Notes: a model not told the origin generated them from the letters alone. DNA of 64,000 nucleotides from Symbiodinium natans (GCA_905221605.1 CAJNDS010002107.1:251922-315921), one strand, 5' to 3'; counted from the first letter of the stretch, positions 20,859 through 34,241 are shown. A program made the numbers and translations.

Positions 20859-22127
20859 CTAGAAGATCGTTGGAATGACCACCTGTCTGCTCGTGCCTTC
20901 ACGTGGTACTGTCACGACTTTGTACTTCCTGGCCCCATCTCCTTCCGTGGGCTCGGGCTTGTTGAACGCAGGCCCTGTCCATTTGTACTTCTTCAGGAGC
21001 GTCTTGGTCAGTTCATTGGGCACTTGGCCCTTGACAACTTGCCCGATCGTTGTGACCTCGAGGTGCTCGAATGTGTGCTCATCGGGCATGTGGACGGAGT
21101 CTGACGCATCCGGGTACTCGCAAACCTCAGGCCTGGCACCTTTCACCGGGACGAACTTCATCTGAACGCTGCCCTGGCACGCCTCAGAGTTGCACTCGAG
21201 CAGATGTGTTCGAGTACCGCCTTCCCAGTCCGCAACAGGATGATAATGACCCACCCTCATGACGCCCGCCCTCCGAATCAGCGGTTTCATGAGTGCCTCT
21301 GCCATGGGGCCAGGTGGACCCTTACCACCACCCGGGCCAAATTTGAAACCCAGGTTGTCGGGGGGACCATGAATTACAACGAGGTCAGCTTCACTTCCCA
21401 AGGCAGCGCTTGCCTCCTCCAAGGAACCAGTCACCTTGCTGTATACTTCGGCGCAGTCCACATAGCTGGTAACAGCTGTGGCTGGGCAATACTGAAAGGC
21501 GCCCAAAACACCTGTCATCGTCAGGTTTTTGCCGTCCACATCGACGACTTCTGTACCAAACTCTGACTGACCGTTCAGCTGGTAGCGATCCGCCCAAAAC
21601 TTCGCTCCAGGCGGGCGTCCCTCAGAGAACCCAGAGGCGAGAACCTTAAACTCAACACCCCGACCCAGCGGAATGATCAACCAACCAGCAGGCCCTACGA
21701 AGTGGATGTTGTTTCTTTCCATGACGTCCAACAACCTCTGCCGTCGTTCCGTCTTGAAGTCGCTTTCCAGGACTGTACTGTCATCGAGACACGTGTCATG
21801 ATTGCCTGGGATGAAAATCTTGGGCTTGTGCGGCTGCACCTCCTTGAACCAGTCCACAAACTGCTCAAGCTCTTCGAAATTCGAGATCTGGCAGTCCACT
21901 GTATCTGGGATGGTCGTGGCATCACCGGCAAAGACGATGATGTCCGCCTCCGTGGTTTGGATTTTTCTTGCAGCTGCAGACGAACTGAAATGCGCCATGT
22001 GAGTGCGCATCTCTTCTCGGTGGGAACCATCTGGCTCCGTACATCTGCCATGCACATCACTGAAGCTCAGAACCATGAGCTTGTGAGGCTCGAGATTGTC
22101 GAAGGCGCTTGATAGAGACCTCAACAT
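20859..22127 (-). CDS. Calcineurin-like metallophosphoesterase
   Basis: An intronless gene of 422 residues from the ATG at 22127 to TAG at 20859. It carries the whole metallophosphoesterase signature: Asp24-x-His26 in SFSDVHGR, Gly-Asp69 in VFAGDATT, Gly-Asn109-His110-Asp in IPGNHDTC, His253 in VVIHGPPDN and Gly-His294-x-His296 in VGHYHPV. These residues bind the two catalytic metals in the family. The closest type is the UPF0046/MPPED-like group of predicted phosphodiesterases, though the protein is longer, with an extra C-terminal 120 residues ending VVIPTIF. The frame stays open upstream to 22265 but contains no ATG there, so 22127 is the first ATG; a spliced leader exon or a further exon is possible. 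Flanks are telomeric repeats. The substrate is unknown; no signal peptide is evident. Confidence 0.9.
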   Translation of the reverse strand: MLRSLSSAFDNLEPHKLMVLSFSDVHGRCTEPDGSHREEMRTHMAHFSSSAAARKIQTTEADIIVFAGDATTIPDTVDCQISNFEELEQFVDWFKEVQPHKPKIFIPGNHDTCLDDSTVLESDFKTERRQRLLDVMERNNIHFVGPAGWLIIPLGRGVEFKVLASGFSEGRPPGAKFWADRYQLNGQSEFGTEVVDVDGKNLTMTGVLGAFQYCPATAVTSYVDCAEVYSKVTGSLEEASAALGSEADLVVIHGPPDNLGFKFGPGGGKGPPGPMAEALMKPLIRRAGVMRVGHYHPVADWEGGTRTHLLECNSEACQGSVQMKFVPVKGARPEVCEYPDASDSVHMPDEHTFEHLEVTTIGQVVKGQVPNELTKTLLKKYKWTGPAFNKPEPTEGDGARKYKVVTVPREGTSRQVVIPTIF

Positions 22128-22623
22128 CAGGGCTTTGAAACCGAACACCCAAATCTGAAAGCTTGCAGCTTCGTGCTCACAACGAAACACTGATATCTGA
22201 AGAACAAACGCAGTGCGGACAACGCGATGGACATTGCGGAACCTGTGTGAGTTTTCTGAGTTTGGTCATGCAAGTTCAAGAAACATGTTTCAAACAAAAT
22301 TGACCTATTTTTTGCGTCGAGCGGTCCGCCAAACTCGTCTTGCAACTGCGCATGCGACGCCCGAACGATGCTACGAGTCGGTCGTTATTGTCGAGCTGTG
22401 TTGTCGTTCACTCAAGCTTCACATGCAACCCGAGGAGGTTGACCTGGGTGCTTTGCCAGCTGAGGCTCACGCATTCCATCTTCGTGGCGCATGCTCATCA
22501 CCAACTTCGCCCACAAGAGACAAAGTTTCCACATATCGACGAACGAAATATTATACCAACAACGGGGCACTTGATCCAGAGGCTGCACATCTCGTGAAAC
22601 ATCACCGAGCCATGCGCCCACCC

Positions 22624-22752
22624 CCCTAAACCCTAAACCCTAAACCCTAAACCCTAAACCCTAAACCCTAAACCCTAAACCCTAAACCCTAAACCCTAAA
22701 CCCTAAACCCTAAACCCTAAACCCTAAACCCTAAACCCTAAACCCTAAACCC
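22624..22752. repeat. CCCTAAA array upstream of the phosphoesterase
   Basis: Eighteen near-perfect units. The 22200-22620 interval between it and the gene holds only overlapping open frames on both strands and probably includes the 5' UTR. Confidence 0.95.
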
Positions 22753-22848
22753 TGACTCAAAAGATCCAGGAAGCCCCGAGCGACAAGCCCCAAGACAGAA
22801 AGGACTCGAGCTTCGGGCGATGTTCACCAGCATCTCTACCTTGGCAGG

Positions 22849-23100
22849 GGGTTTAGGGTTTAGGGTTTAGGGTTTAGGGTTTAGGGTTTAGGGTTAAGGG
22901 TTAGGGTTAAGGGTTAAGGGTTAAGGGGGGTTTTAAGGGTTAAGGGTTAGGGTTAAGGGGTTTTAAGGTTAAGGTTACGGGTTAAGGGTTTAAGGGTAAG
23001 GGGTTAAGGGTTTTAGGGGTAAGGGTTAAGGGTTTTAAGGGTTTAAGGGTTTTTAGGGTTTAAGGGTTTTTAGGGTTTAGGTTAGGGTTTAGGTTAGGGT

Positions 23101-23133
<33 letters not shown>

Positions 23134-23279
23134 TAGGGTTTAGGGTTTAGGGTTTAGGGTTTAGGGTTTAGGGTTTAGGGTTTAGGGTTTAGGGTTTAGG
23201 GTTTAGGGTTTAGGGTTTAGGGTTTAGGGTTTAGGGTTTAGGGTTTAGGGTTTAGGGTTTAGGGTTTAGGGTTTAGGGG
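22849..23279. repeat. TTTAGGG array with degenerate TTAAGGG centre
   Basis: Perfect units at each end flank a scrambled middle (22895-23110) of TTAAGGG, TTAGGG and TTTTAGGG forms. Confidence 0.95.
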
Positions 23280-23280
23280 A

Positions 23281-26200
23281 CTTCCGGGGGAGAATCGGGA
23301 GACACCGTCGAAACCATAAGAGGGCTGTACCAGCTTCAGTGACCATGTGAGGTCCACGAAACACAGCGCAAAGCCCCTCATCCCTCACAATTCCCAAAAT
23401 CTTCAGAGTAAGACGTGAAGATATGCAAGCGATCAGTAGTCAAACATGAGTTTTCCTGCGCTTGAAGGTGATAAGGTCAACAATAAGTGTGACCAAGGCG
23501 AAACACATGTTCATTCTGCCTCTCCCCGCTTCTGAGAACAAATTCCACAATGACTCTGTATACCACTGTGTTAAAAGCCAAACTCCCCAAGCAATCCAGG
23601 CCTCCCTAAAAATTGAGTCAGAAGAACGCCCGGCAATGCCGTGCACGAATCACGGAAGGCAAGGTTACCTGGAGAGAGAGAGAGAGAGAAAAAAAACAAA
23701 ATCCTGTTTCCTAGTGGGGGTTTACGATAAGAGGGGTGCCTTCTTGGGGTCCTTGCTATACGGTAATCCTATTCTTTGGGGGTCTACATTCGGGGCCCCT
23801 ATTTTCGTAAACCCCCATATAACTCCATTCTTACATAAGGGCTGGTATTAATGCTCCGGAGATTCAATAGATGGCGGTGAGCCGTTAAATGAGCCCCTAA
23901 GGAGCCGCCTATCTTATCCCTCAGGGTTGTTCCTGAGACAAAACTAAAGCCAGCCCGGTTTTAGTAGCCCAGGAACCAGATCATAATAAGGGCACCCATT
24001 TATGAGGGAACCTAGGGTTTAGGGTTTAGGGTTTAGGGTTTAGGGTTTAGGGTTTAGGGTTTAGGGTTTAGGGTTTAGGGTTTAGGGTTTAAGGTTTAGG
24101 GTTTAGGGTTTAGGGTTTAGGGTTTAGGGTTTAGGGTTTAGGGTTTAGGGTTTAGGGTTTAGGGACCAAGTCAGAAGTGTAAAGGGTACCACTGGGCTGC
24201 CAAGCCCTGAAAAAAGCACTTCGAGAGGCCAGGTTGCGAGGAAGACCAGGCTATGATGGGTGAAGGCTGTGCCTCGGCTCTACAACAGGGGGTTTGGGGT
24301 TCAGGGGTTCGGGGGTTCAGGGGTTTCAGGGGTTGAGGGGTTCAGGGGTTCAGGGTTCCGGGGTGAGGGGTTCAGGGGTTCAGGGTTTGAGGGGTTCAGG
24401 GGTTCAGGGGTTGAGGGGTTCAGGGGTTCCGGGGGTTCAGGGGTTCGGGGGTTCAGGGGTTCAGGGTTTCAGGGGTTCGGGGGTTCAGGGGTTCGGGGGT
24501 TCAGGGGTTCAGGGTTTCAGGGGTTCGGGGGTTCAGGGTTTCAGGGGTTCAGGGGTTCAGGGGTTGAGGGGTTGAGGGGTTGAGGGGTTGAGGGGTTGAG
24601 GGGGTGAGGCGTTGAGGGGTTTGGGGGGTTTGGGGGGTTTGGGGGGTTTGGGGGGTTTGGGGGGTTGAGGGGTTTGGGGGGAAAGCCCGCAGTGCATGGG
24701 GTTTCGGATCCCTTGAGCTCCTACCATCATGTGGAGCCCTTGCATTGAGGGTACGGACAGAATGTCCGCTTGCCCCCAGACTCCAAGTTAAGCTAAGTTT
24801 GCTTTGTCAATTTGGGCTTAGGGTCTAGGGTTTTAAGGGTTTTGGGCGCAGGTGTCTTCGTCAAAAGTTGTGAAGGTTTCTTGGGTCATCTGAGATCCAA
24901 AGAATTGCGGTCTTTTTGTACACCCCTAAACCTATACCCTAACCGTAGACCCTAAACCTCTAAACCCCTAAACACCTCAACCCTAAGCCCTCAGCTTCGG
25001 GTTGTGGGCGGTTCTTCACTGCCCCTGGACTTCGGGCGTGGTGGGCCTCTCAGGGTAGACGTGCTGAGTCTCAGAAATTTGGTAAGGGTTTAGGGTTCAG
25101 GGTTAGTGTCTAGGGCTTAGGGTTTAGGGGTTTAGGGCGTTTAGGGTCTAAGCGTTCAAGAGGGTGGTAGGGCTACCCCGTAGTAGTCACACCAAACCGC
25201 TCAAGTCCACATGTCGCTGGTTGGGGTAAACAATTCACCTTTGCGAAATAGGTAGGCCGTCCTCAAAGCAGGTTTCTCCAAACTATGGTCTCTTGTTGGG
25301 GACTCTATCGTGGTATACACGGTGCTATAGTTCAGGGTACCCTGAACCGCACATGCGACCGGCTCACGAAAAATGTAGCTCGGCCGCGACAGTCGCTCCG
25401 TCAAGGACACGAGCTTCAAGCAACTGGCCGCCATTGGTGCAAGAACAACATAGAACCACTACGTTCCAACATCGGAAACCAACGCAAAGCCCTCGGGAAT
25501 CAGCTCCCTCTCTCTTACCATGAACATTTCGAAGCCCTAAACCCTAAACCTTAAACAACTAACGCTAAATCCTACACCTTGACTGGCACCTCTTTGGCTT
25601 GAGGGTTTAGGGTGTACCGTTTATGGCCTCTACATTGGCAGACTCCAGTTCTTCCAGTCCAGGAGTCTCTGGTCCCATTTCGATCAACCCCAACTGCATC
25701 ATGGATATGTCAGGCCGATCCTGCTCCCACGGCAAAAACGAAGCCCCAACCTGGAAAAGGCATTCGGGTGTTGAGGATACCTTCCCCTACCCCACGCAAA
25801 CCGAAGCCCCAAACCCTAAACCCTAAACCCTACACCCTAAACCCTGAACCCAAAACCTCATACCCAAAACCCAAAACTCAAAACCCAAAACCCAAAACCC
25901 AAAAACCCAAAACCCAAAAACCCAAAACCCAAAACCCAAAACCCGAACCCTAAATCCTAACCAAAAACCCTAAACCTCCAGTGCCAACCTCTCCAGGCAG
26001 AAGCCCTTCACATAGGGAGAGACCTGGCAAAAGTCCACGGGGTCCACTCTGACTTGGGGGGGGGGGTGCGGAACAGGCTTTGTTTAGGGTTTAGGGTTTT
26101 GGGGTTTTCAGGGTTTTGGGGTTTTAGCGCTTAAGGGTGTCAGGGTGTTAGGGTGTTGGGGTTTTAGGGTTTTGGGGCTTTGGGGCTCTAGGCTTGAGTT

Positions 26201-26300
26201 TTGTCGAGCTGCAGCCCAGCAAATAACGCTGGTATGGTCACCACTGGATGCTACTGTCTGGAAGGCTTACAGGCCTGTGCAAACCAAGGCTGGGTAGGCC
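23281..26300 (+). CDS. Candidate multi-exon gene, unidentified
   Basis: Exon-like plus-strand pieces: 23281-23337 (GGESGDTVETIRGLYQ), about 24221-24288 (HFERPGCEEDQAMMGEG), about 24846-24918 (VFVKSCEGFLGHLRSKEL), 24995-25081 (LDFGRGGPLRVDVLSLRNL, with AG before and GTAAGG after), about 25982-26053 (AEALHIGRDLAKVHGVH) and about 26192-26300 (AAAQQITLVWSPLDATVW). Each lies between telomeric or minisatellite blocks. Frame continuity was not established and they may belong to more than one gene. No family recognised. Confidence 0.35.
23715..23831. mobile_element. Palindromic element, GTTTACGATAA family
   Basis: Ends GGGGGTTTACGATAAGAGGGG and CCCCTATTTTCGTAAACCC are inverted. Related copies lie at about 44785-44880 and 60745-60850. 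Confidence 0.5.
23966..24216 (-). mobile_element. Introner with a large telomeric core
   Basis: Inverted ends TTAGTAGCCCAGGAACC and GGTACCACTGGGCTGCCAAG match the introners at 2767 and 16550 (minus-strand reading). Just after GAGGGAACCTA it contains about 155 bp of TTTAGGG, the same internal position as in the 2767 copy. Confidence 0.6.
24288..24685. repeat. G-rich minisatellite, GGGGTTCA / TTGAGGGG / GGGGGTTT variants
   Basis: About 400 bp of 8-mers that change in steps from GGGGTTCA through GGGGTTGA to GGGGGGTTT. It has strong G-quadruplex potential. Long Gly/Arg/Ser frames are repeat translations. Confidence 0.95.
25201..25434 (-). CDS. Candidate coding segment, unidentified, 77 codons
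   Basis: A minus-strand frame with an ATG at 25434 and a stop at 25201 contains TLNYSTVYTTIESPTRDH and ends FTPTSDMWT. An overlapping plus-strand frame (HELQATGRHWCKNNIE) is also open, so strand is not certain. Confidence 0.25.
   Translation of the reverse strand: MAASCLKLVSLTERLSRPSYIFREPVACAVQGTLNYSTVYTTIESPTRDHSLEKPALRTAYLFRKGELFTPTSDMWT
25800..25975. repeat. CCCAAAA-type minisatellite
   Basis: CCCTAAA units turn into CCCAAAA and CCCAAAAA units. This A-rich class is related to the array at 31775. Confidence 0.9.
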
Positions 26301-26514
26301 CGTGGGTTTAGGGTTTAGGGTTTTGGGGTTTAGGGTATAGGGTTTAGGGTTTAGGAACCTTTACCCAGACATTCGTGTTTCATGAGCCGGCATCTAGGCC
26401 CTGCTAGATCTGTGGAAGTATTGGGGGAAAATCACGAATAGCTTTCCCTCATTATACTACAGAAGCCCCCCAAAAATATTAAGGCCCCTAGATTAAGTTC
26501 AAACTGCATTCGCA

Positions 26515-26729
26515 GATGCTGGGCCCCTGGCGTTGCAAAGCGCCGTCAGCAGCATCTCGACAAGGGCATCGTGCGCCGACTTCAGCAGGCTTTCAGAGAT
26601 GACCTCTCATCCCAATTTTGCCATTACATGCTGTCCCTGTATAAGGGCTGTTGCACGGTTTTGCTTCGTGCGTCCTGTCGACGGGGAGTTTTTTCATTGC
26701 CATATCATGTTGTTCTAATATTGTACTAG
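26515..26729. CDS. Exon, strand unresolved
   Basis: Plus strand: open frame containing HLDKGIVRRLQQAFRDDL to a TAG at 26727. Minus strand (26519-26624): SESLLKSAHDALVEMLL, bounded by a possible AG acceptor and GT donor and with higher G/C at third positions. I lean to the minus strand, where it could belong downstream in the HID1-like gene. Confidence 0.3.
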
Positions 26730-27025
26730 TACTAGTATACAATTATAATATTACAATATTTTAATATCATACCATTCTCATAGTATAGTATTATAATATA
26801 AGAATAGGTGTCGCGAAATGGCGCTCGCGCTGTGGGTTCTAGGTCTCACAGCATGATCCCCGTGAAGTGCAGAACGGCCGTCGGATCTTGGAGTGGTCTT
26901 CGATGGCCACGAACACCCTAACACCCCCAAAAGACCTAAACCCTAAACCCTAAACCCTAAACCCCTAAACCCTAAACCCCTAACCCCTAACCCCTAAACC
27001 CTAAACCCTAAACCCTAAACCCTAA

Positions 27026-27364
27026 ACCTTCCATGAAGGCGAGTGGCGCCAAGGAGCCAGGGCAGATGAAGGAGGCATGCCAATTCTGGCATCCCCTCTT
27101 GTGGTCTCTGTTCGTGTAGGGTTTAGGGTTGAGGGTTTAGGGTTTAGGGTTAGGGTTCAGGGTTCAGGGTTCTGGGTTCAGGGTTCAGAGTTCATAAGTT
27201 AAAGTATCTCTTGGATCCTTCTTTGAGAGCATAACCCTAAACCCTATAGCAACGTAGGATTGCGATCTAACAAAAAGGCCCGTAACTTAACCTCTAAAAA
27301 CCACACCGAAATAGAGGTGCTCTTCACATCAGCAAAGGAATAAGTGATTGGTTCAAGGTTTAGC
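27026..27364. repeat. Tandem duplication, copy 1
   Basis: 339 bp repeated 475 bp downstream with four differences seen by eye. It includes an exon-like stretch 27039-27113 (plus strand: GQMKEACQFWHPLLWSLF). In the second exon-like stretch this copy has GAATAA where copy 2 has GAAGAA. Confidence 0.9.
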
Positions 27365-27503
27365 TAAACCCTAAACCCTAAACCCTAAACCCTAAACCCT
27401 AAACCCTAAACCCTAAACCCTAAACCCTAAACCCTAAACCCTAAACCCTAAATCCTAAACCCTAAACCCTAAACCCTAAACCCTAAACCCTAAACCCTAA
27501 ACC
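27363..27503. repeat. CCCTAAA array between the duplicated copies
   Basis: About nineteen units; a similar array (27841-27935) follows copy 2, so the duplicated unit probably included one array. Confidence 0.95.
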
Positions 27504-27840
27504 TTCCATGAAGGCGAGTGGCGCCAAGGAGCCAGGGCAGATGAAGGAGGCATGCCAATTCTGGCATCCCCTCTTGTGGTCTCTATTCGTGTAGGGTTTA
27601 GGGTTGAGGGTTTAGGGTTTAGGGTTAGGGTTCAGGGTTCAGGGTTCTGGGTTCAGGGTTCAGAGTTCATAAGTTAAAGTATCTCTTGGATCCTTCTTTG
27701 AGAGCATAACCCTAAACCCTATAGCAACGTAGGATTGCGATCTAACAAAAAAGGCCCGTAACTTAACCTCTGAAAACCACACCGAAATAGAGGTGCTCTT
27801 CACATCAGCAAAGGAAGAAGTGATTGGTTCAAGGTTTAGC
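27501..27840. repeat. Tandem duplication, copy 2
   Basis: 340 bp matching copy 1. The change inside the exon-like stretch (CTG to CTA) is silent in the plus frame. The copy carries one extra A in an A-run. Telomeric arrays separate the copies. Confidence 0.9.
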
Positions 27841-27950
27841 TAAACCCTAAACCCTAAACCCTAAACCCTAAACCCTAAACCCTAAACCCTAAACCCTAAA
27901 CCCTAAACCCTAAACCCCTAAACCCTAAACCCTAAAACCCCAAACCTAGG

Positions 27951-30624
<2,674 letters not shown>

Positions 30625-30939
30625 CTGTAGTGCGTTTCAAACATTGTCTCGCCCCACTTTAGCAGCCATGCAGGCGTTTGTGCACTGTGGGCTACTCAAG
30701 TTCATGGATATCAAGGGTGGTCTCTCTGTCTCTATGTATAGACATATCTTAACTTTGGTGATTGCTCAGGCTGCTGAGTTATGGGAGTCAACGGGCTCAT
30801 TCTGTCGGGACCCAGACGGGAAGTCTGAAACCCAACACTTTACAGCGAAAACCCTAAACCCCGGCCCTAAACCCCACTAAGGCCCTAAGCCCCGAAACCC
30901 TAAAACCCCCTAATACCTCAACCCAAACACCAAGGGCCC

Positions 30940-31032
30940 CTAAAGGTCCCTAAAGGCCCCTAAAGGCCCCTAAGGCCCCTAAGGCCCCTAAGGCCCCTGA
31001 GGCCCCTGAGGCCCCTGAGGCCCCTGAGGCCC
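30940..31032. repeat. GGCCCCTAA / GGCCCCTGA short tandem repeat
   Basis: Nine-base units change from CCCTAAAGG to CCCTAAGG to CCCTGAGG in order along the array, a stepwise drift. Confidence 0.85.
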
Positions 31033-31052
31033 CAAACCCACAACCCTGAGGG

Positions 31053-31132
31053 CCAGGCTCGCTTCGTGAAGGTGGGGTTTGATGTCAGCACATGCCAAAG
31101 CAGCACTAAGGCCTGCTTTGAGGAAGAAGGGG
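31053..31132 (+). CDS. Candidate exon, unidentified
   Basis: Plus-strand frame RFVKVGFDVSTCQSSTK with strong codon bias. A single exon; partners unknown, possibly the next entry. Confidence 0.3.
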
Positions 31133-31296
31133 GGAGGGGGGGTCTAGGTTTCAGGGTTAGGATTTAGAGTTTAGGGAGTTGAGGGGGTAGGGTTTAAGGC
31201 TTAGGGCTTGAGATTTGGGTTTAGTATTTTAGGAATCAGTTAGGGCGTTTCCAAAAAGAGGAGAGGATGTATAACCTGTAATTCTGGAAGTTCATC

Positions 31297-31521
31297 ATGA
31301 CGACAGGGCCTCTAGTCTGGCTAGCGGCAAGAGGAGAGCCAATGCCAAAAAAGAGGACGCGAGACCTCAAGGGAAACCTGCGTGTGAACAAAATGACCCC
31401 CACGACAGAAATCCCGAAGAACCCGCAAGTAAGAACCACTCAACTTGAGAAATGTCGAAGGTTTGGAATCAAAGGCGTTTGCGCAGAGCTCCGGCTAGAA
31501 GGGCCCAAACCCTCTATGTTG
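31297..31521 (+). CDS. Candidate first exon, unidentified basic protein
   Basis: ATG at 31297 opens a basic frame (PMPKKRTRDLKGNLRVNK, then EKCRRFGIKGVCAELRLEG). It runs into a palindromic MITE at 31522, which would lie in the following intron. The opposite strand is also open with a hydrophobic frame, so strand is not certain. No family recognised. Confidence 0.35.
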
Positions 31522-31639
31522 ACTACGAATTGCTTAAGAACGCCCCCCCCCCCCCCCCAAAAAAAAAAAAAAAATCGAATACTGCCTACAATAAGGAGTA
31601 CGTAACATGCTTGGGGTGGTTCTCAAGCAGATAGTAGTT
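31522..31639. mobile_element. MITE-like element, CTACTATTTGCTTAAG family
   Basis: Ends ACTACGAATTGCTTAAGAAC and GTTCTCAAGCAGATAGTAGT are inverted. The interior has expanded C and A homopolymers. Confidence 0.7.
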
Positions 31640-31774
31640 GAGGGTTTAGACCCTAAAACCCTAACCTCTAAAGTCCGCATCCTTCATGAAGCAAATGACG
31701 GTTTGAACATGAGGAGGGCAAGCAGGAACCCTTTGTGTTGCTGAACTTTTAACCACCCTGAACCCTAAACCCTA

Positions 31775-32466
31775 AACCCAAAGCCCTAAGCCCTAAACCC
31801 TAAGCCCTAAGCCCAAAACCCAAAACCCAAAACCCAAAACCCAAAACCCACAACCCACAACCCACAACCCAAAACCCAGAACCCAAAACCCAAAACCCAA
31901 AGCCCTAAACCCACAACCCACAACCCACAACCCAAAACCCAAAACCCAAAACCAAAAACCCAAAGCCCTAAGCCCTAAACCCAAAACCCAAAACCCAAAA
32001 CCCACAACCCAAAACCCACAACCCACAACCCAAAACCCAAAACCCAAAACCCACAACCCACAACCCAAAACCCAAAACCCAAAGCCCAAAGCCCTAAGCC
32101 CAAAACCCAAAACCAAAAACCCAAAACCCAAAACCCACAACCCACAACCCACAACCCACAACCCAAAACCCAAAACCCAAACCCAAAACCAGAAACCAAA
32201 AACCCAAAACCCAAAACCCACAGCCCACAACCCACAACCCAAAACCCAAAACCCACAACCCACAACCCAAAACCCAAAACCCAAAACCCAAAGCCCTAAG
32301 CCCAAAACCCAAAACCCAAAACCCAAACCCAAAACCCAAAACCCACAACCCACAACCCACAACCCAAAACCCAAAACCCCAAACCCACAACCCAAAACCC
32401 AAAGCCCTAAGCCCTAAACCCAAAACCCAAAACCCAAAACCCTAAACCCCAAACCCCAAACCCTAC
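31775..32466. repeat. CCCAAAA / CCCACAA minisatellite
   Basis: About 690 bp of 7-mers in which TAAA is replaced by AAAA or ACAA. Blocks of the same variant order recur, suggesting a higher-order repeat. Long Gly/Phe/Trp/Val frames on the minus strand are repeat translations. Confidence 0.95.
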
Positions 32467-32476
32467 CAACCCCAAG

Positions 32477-32860
32477 GTTTCCACGTGCCTCCTGGTAGAA
32501 GCTGACAGAACGCAAAGAGTTGGGCAGGTAGGTCTGCTGGGCCTACAAGTCGACAAGGCTCCCGCTTCCGGCTGGGCCCCTACACCCTAAACCCTAAACC
32601 CCGAAACCGTAGTAAAGAGTTTGCCCCCATGCCTCTGATGGGGCAGGGTGAGGTGTTAGGGATGGGGCAAAGAGACAAGGCGAGGCCGACCTCGCCGACT
32701 GCGACCCATCCCCTGTCATCTTTAGTTGCAGGCTCCGGGGTCTACAGTTGTAGAACTGCTGGATCAGAGTCACTTCTAAGTTGCGTGTGCTACGGGGTGG
32801 TAATCGGGGTCCACTACGGGGTGGTAATCGGGGTCCAGGGTTTATAGGGTTTAGGGGTCT
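32477..32860 (+). CDS. Candidate exon cluster, unidentified
   Basis: 32477-32579 reads CLLVEADRTQRVGQVGLLG. 32629-32750 is a second open stretch from an ATG at 32629. At 32791-32839 a unit of about 24 bp (CTACGGGGTGGTAATCGGGG...) is duplicated in tandem. No family recognised. Confidence 0.3.
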
Positions 32861-33124
32861 AGGGTCTAGGGTTTAGGACGTGTGCCCTAAACCCTAAACC
32901 CTAAACCCTAGACTCTAATGTGTAGAAAAATTGCAGTTTCAGGCTCCAGGGAATCTTGGATGGGTTCCCCTCTCTAGAACACCTCCCCCGCCAACTGTAA
33001 GGTTTCGGGCTATGATTATGACTACGGACGCCTCTGCACCCAGAAAAAAGGGACCTAGTTCCCTAAACCCTAAACCCTAAACCCTCAGGGGACTACTCCC
33101 GAAGTCATGGGCATTGTCCATTTT

Positions 33125-33900
33125 CACCCATAGCCGCGACCCCGAAAGCTGAAAATCTGCGCAGACGCCTGGTGCACACTGCTCAGCAGCCGCAGAAGCC
33201 CATTGAACACCAGATCTATCTCGGCATCCTGTCCGAGGCAAGATTTGAAAAATGGGGATAACGGTTTGTAGGGTTTCGGGTTTGAGGCTGGTAGGGTTTG
33301 TTGTTCCACCCAAAACCCCACACATTGTAGATAAGGGAGGAGTATTAGAATGGTCGGATGACGTTGCAATAGGCCGGAATGAACATAATCGCAAACTAAT
33401 AATCTCATGTCTGGCTCCTGCTAGCATTCGAGCTGACGTGGGTGCGACATTCAAAGGTGCGTGGGGAGATGGGGCTTAGGACTTGGGGACGCACGCCATT
33501 CCCGAACCTGGGATACTTCCACGGGTCATTGATTGACTGGGCCTGCTTAAGCTTCTTGAAGCACTCCTCTAAGCCGGAGAAAGCGAATCAAACTGCAAAA
33601 AGAACAACAGTGTCACTCTGCACTATTTTTGATTTGTTTGCCTACAGTATATTGCAATAATAGGACAGTCATAATAACAACAGCGTCCTAGAGCGTGGAG
33701 GCGAATGTATGGCACGCCAGATTCTCCGCTGCACAACACCACCTCAATTCTCAAAAAATACGTTGCACCCATGTGCACAATGCTTAGCTGAAGCAGCCAA
33801 ATAAGTTACCAAACCACGTTGAAAACTTCAAAAACACGGTGTGCAGCCTTCGAGAGGTGCTGGAGCATATACCTGTAGACGTTGCGAGGCCTCCTGGGAA
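33125..33900 (-). CDS. Candidate gene, unidentified, last exons
   Basis: The last exon (33232-33125) follows a CGGACAG acceptor and reads DAEIDLVFNGLLRLLSSVH, ending FRGRGYG and TGA. Upstream 33570-33490 reads ECFKKLKQAQSINDPWKYP. The 33800-33890 stretch is also open on this strand in two frames. The helix-rich sequence gives no family call. Confidence 0.35.
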
Positions 33901-33937
33901 AGGTCACGAGGTTTAGGATTCAGGGTTTTGGTTGTGT

Positions 33938-33962
33938 GGTGTGTGGGGGGGGGGGGGGGGGG
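33938..33962. repeat. Poly-G run
   Basis: About 19 consecutive G after GTGTGGTGTGT. Confidence 0.9.
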
Positions 33963-34146
33963 TTCCTTGCGTTCTTGATCTTTGAAGCCTTGCCGTAGAG
34001 TCTGCAGGTGTGTCGGCCTCTGCTAGTTGAGCTGAACTGCTTGAATGCTCCGGGCACTTACAGCGCAAATCTGACTGTTGCTATAACCCCAAATACCTGC
34101 AAGAGGTGGACACACCCGCCACACCCCTAACTCCCACGGATAGGGC

Positions 34147-34241
34147 TTACTTACTGGTTGTCAGAGGGAATGAGGGGAATTGGGTACCTTATATCCTATA
34201 GGGTACCTAACTTGCTCATTCCCTACCAACAAGCAGTGAGT
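34147..34241. mobile_element. Palindromic MITE-like element
   Basis: Ends CTTACTGGTTGTCAGAGGGA and CTACCAACAAGCAGTGAG are imperfect inverses, and GGGTACCTTATATCC/TATAGGGTACC is a second palindrome inside. Confidence 0.6.

Noticed and set aside
27158-27260. Minus-strand frame SISVWFSEVKLRAFFVRS in the duplicated unit
   Set aside because: The two copies differ by an indel that breaks this frame, and it includes a telomeric unit, so it is not conserved as coding.
31793-32423. 200-codon Gly/Phe/Trp/Val frame
   Set aside because: Translation of the CCCAAAA/CCCACAA minisatellite; both shifted frames give similar lengths.
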